Positions 61,985 to 64,000 of a stretch of 64,000 nucleotides of DNA are shown here, piece after piece (positions within the stretch are counted from its first letter, which is position 1; each line of letters opens with the position of its first letter). Position numbers and translations under genes: made by a program. Under the pieces are notes generated by a model. The model was given only the letters and a program-made list of their open reading frames with translations, made no database searches and was not told the origin of the DNA. The DNA lies in assembly GCA_036346205.1 (NCBI GenBank), contig JARFJB010002009.1, forward strand, positions 3,660,001 through 3,724,000, written 5' to 3'. The stretch comes from Vesta saturnalis. Lineage: Eukaryota; Arthropoda; Insecta; Coleoptera; Lampyridae.

Positions 61985-64000
61985 TTTAAAGGTAACACTA
62001 AATAATTCTGTCCAGCGATGTTGGATTGAGGTGGGGTGTTTTTAAATAGTTAAGGTCTATTGAAATACTCATTTTTTTACAATTTTCAAGTTTTTAACCC
62101 TTTTATTGTGCACATGCGCAACACAACTTGCATTTTTTTAAATAGCAACACCTACTTTCAACAACAGATTTGGATAGACCGAAATTTTTAAGTCAATTTG
62201 GTCCTTTTTGCCATAGCTCTAAAACCAAAGTTGATTAAATTACGAGTTAGAGTTTCGATTAAACTTATTGAATGTTACAACAATCATCCTCAAATTTTAT
62301 GAATTATCATGCAATTTCAAGTATTTTTTTTTTGTTCGTAGGTTTGCAGACATTATTAAATCATTTAAATTTAATTTTGAGGAATTAATTAACTTAAATT
62401 ACGCCTTTGACGTAAATTTTAGTTTATTTACTAAGAAAGGATTAAATTAAATTTTTATTAATAATTTCTAATATTTGTTTGGGAAAAATAATTTCTAATA
62501 ACTATCTAATAAATTGTTCAAAATTTAGCCCATCATTCTCCATGCATGATTGAAATCGACGCATTACTTCTCTTTGTGTGGCTGCTAATATCTGCTCCTT
62601 TTAAAGTTCTGCAAAAGTATTTCTTACTTTATTTTTGAGGTCTTCAATATTTAAAGGTGGAGTTGAATACACTACATTCTTCAAACATCCCCACAGAAAA
62701 AAATCTGATGGCGTGAGATCTAGAGATGGTGGCCAAGCTGCTGCTCCATATGTACCCATCCATCGATTGTCAAATTTATTTTGTAAATACTCTTACAATT
62801 GCATTGTGTGCAGGTACTCCGTCTTGTTGAAAAAATATATTAGTCCTAGTCTCTAATGGTATATCGTCCATGTATGTAGGTAAAACATTAGTTACAAACT
62901 CCAAGTAGCTTCTCCCAGTAAGCATACCATCGTAAAAATATGGGCCGAGAAGTTTCCCATCCAGTAACCCACACCAAACGTTAATTCCCCAAACTGTTTG
63001 GTGATTTGTATCAGTGGTCTAATATGGATTGTGATCAGCCCAATACCGGTTATTTTGTTTATTAATTATACCGTTGTTGGTAAATTTTGATTCAGCGGTC
63101 CAACAGATAAAACGTAAAAAATCGGGTTGGTCATGTAATAAACCATGCAATAAATGTAAGTCTACGATCAGAATCACCTGGTACCAACTTTTGTGCTAAA
63201 TCAGGCTTATACGGGTGTAATTTATTTGTTTTTTCAAAATTTTATGAACTTTTTTATAAGAAATTCCAATTTCCTTACTTAAATTGAAGATCGAGGGTTT
63301 AATTGAACATATGTTAATACCTGCAATTTTGTTCTGTTTGTTTGCCTCTCCTTGTCTTGCAGGTAGCTAACCACTATTTCTCAAATACGATTGAATTCGG
63401 ACAAAGTAATTGGGAGGAGGGTGACATTCACCATAAACTAAAAGCATATCAACTTTTTCACTGTTACTTGGCATTTTAATGAAATACGTGCGTTACATAC
63501 GAGTTTAAAACTTGTAATGACTTTCAATTAGCTCATTTAATCAAATGCTATAACTTATCAGTTATAATAAGTTATTATTGTTAGATTTGTACGGACTTTT
63601 GAGATAGCATTATTCTTAACACACAATAAATAAAATTTTGTTTATTTTGGTAAAGGTTACAAATAAAATAATCTTAGAGATTATAAGTAATTACCCACTT
63701 GTATCAGAAAAATTAAAATAAATGATAGAAATAATAATTTAAATTGAAACTTTAATAATAGAAGTTATGAGAATAAATCATATCAGTTTGTTTAATTTTT
63801 CTTTGTAAATTAACCAACATTTACGTCTAATTGAAGTTAATTAATTCTTCAAAATTAAATTTAAATGATTTAATAATGTCTGCAAACCTACGAATACAAA
63901 AAAAAATACGCGAAATTGCATGATCATTCATAAAATTTTAATCGAAACCTTTAACTCGTTGTCATATAATCAATTTTGGTTTTAGAGGTAAGGTAAAAAG
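61985..64000 (-). mobile_element. DUF4817-type mariner-like element 4, cut by the window edge
   Basis: 62210-62460 (TCTAAAACCAAAGTTGATTA onward) pairs with 63770-64000, so inverted repeats exceed 240 bases. The right arm leaves the window. The left outer end is near 61985 (ATAGAGTGATTCCTTTTAAA). It carries one minus-strand transposase. Confidence 0.78.
62502..63474 (-). pseudogene. DUF4817-type transposase of element 4, inactive
   Basis: ATG at 63474 opens MPSNSEKVDMLLVYGECH, the family N-terminus, with a stop near 63365. Core: CWTAESKFTNNGIINKQNNR (the family has D or DE at TxE; here Ala replaces the first catalytic Asp), WGINVWCGLLDGKLLGPYFY, TNIFFQQDGVPAHNAIVRVF (second Asp), and after a frameshift near 62780 AAAWPPSLDLTPSDFFLWGC (third motif). 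It ends CMENDGLNFEQFIR, stop at 62502. About the normal length for the family. Confidence 0.82.

Noticed and set aside
53597..64000. Search for the C-terminal coiled-coil exons of wac
   Set aside because: No frame in this stretch resembles the conserved coiled-coil segment with good splice sites; the exons are presumably downstream of the window.

Overview
This is an AT-rich eukaryotic nuclear window, almost certainly from an insect or other arthropod. The only host protein gene I recognise is an orthologue of wac (WW domain adaptor with coiled-coil). It lies on the + strand from a start codon at 12058. Five exons' worth of splice junctions agree in phase, and the gene runs past the right edge. 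Nearly everything else is transposable-element (TE) sequence of arthropod type: pogo, Tc1, mariner, IS630-like DDE, DUF4817-type mariner-like elements with long inverted repeats, hAT, piggyBac, a non-LTR retrotransposon, an LTR element and several fold-back elements. No bacterial features (operons, ribosome binding sites, CRISPR) are present.

Layout. 1-12057 is upstream of wac. It holds a three-level nest: a fold-back element (471-10071) interrupted at a TA by a pogo-like element (2184-10059), which is itself interrupted inside its transposase by an internally deleted LTR element (3362-8319, target duplication AACT). wac exons 1-3 lie at 12058-12615. Intron 3 (12616-52451, about 39.8 kb) holds, in order: small inverted-repeat elements; a 3.4-kb tandem duplication with an IS630-like transposase; a Tc1 element; a hAT element (23174-36614) split by a partly triplicated non-LTR retrotransposon; a DUF4817-type element; a large composite inverted-repeat region (about 40.86-49.57 kb) containing a tRNA-like gene, an IS630-like fragment and two more DUF4817-type elements; a mariner; and a second Tc1. 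wac exons 4-6 lie at 52452-53596. Intron 6 then runs to the end with a hAT pseudogene, a piggyBac fragment, a 1.25-kb fold-back, a perfect 120-bp palindrome and a fourth DUF4817-type element cut by the window edge.

How it fits together. The TE open reading frames are nearly all broken by stops, frameshifts or truncation, so the region looks like a graveyard within and beside wac, not a working operon or defence system. wac itself, in the fly and human literature, is a nuclear adaptor linked to histone H2B ubiquitination and TOR signalling. Here its transcript would have to splice across about 40 kb of repeats.

Caution on the assembly. Three abrupt two-base homopolymer tracts (A43T65 at 19476, G28C13 at 29126, T49C29 at 33717) each replace sequence that a neighbouring copy retains. 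Some duplicated copies also carry many one- or two-base deletions. Parts of 14.1-21.0 kb and 23.6-34.2 kb may therefore be assembly artefacts. I found no convincing undescribed biological system. The most unusual items are the tRNA-like gene inside an inverted-repeat element, the LTR element with an apparent 4.2-kb LTR, and the perfect palindrome. All alignments were done by eye.
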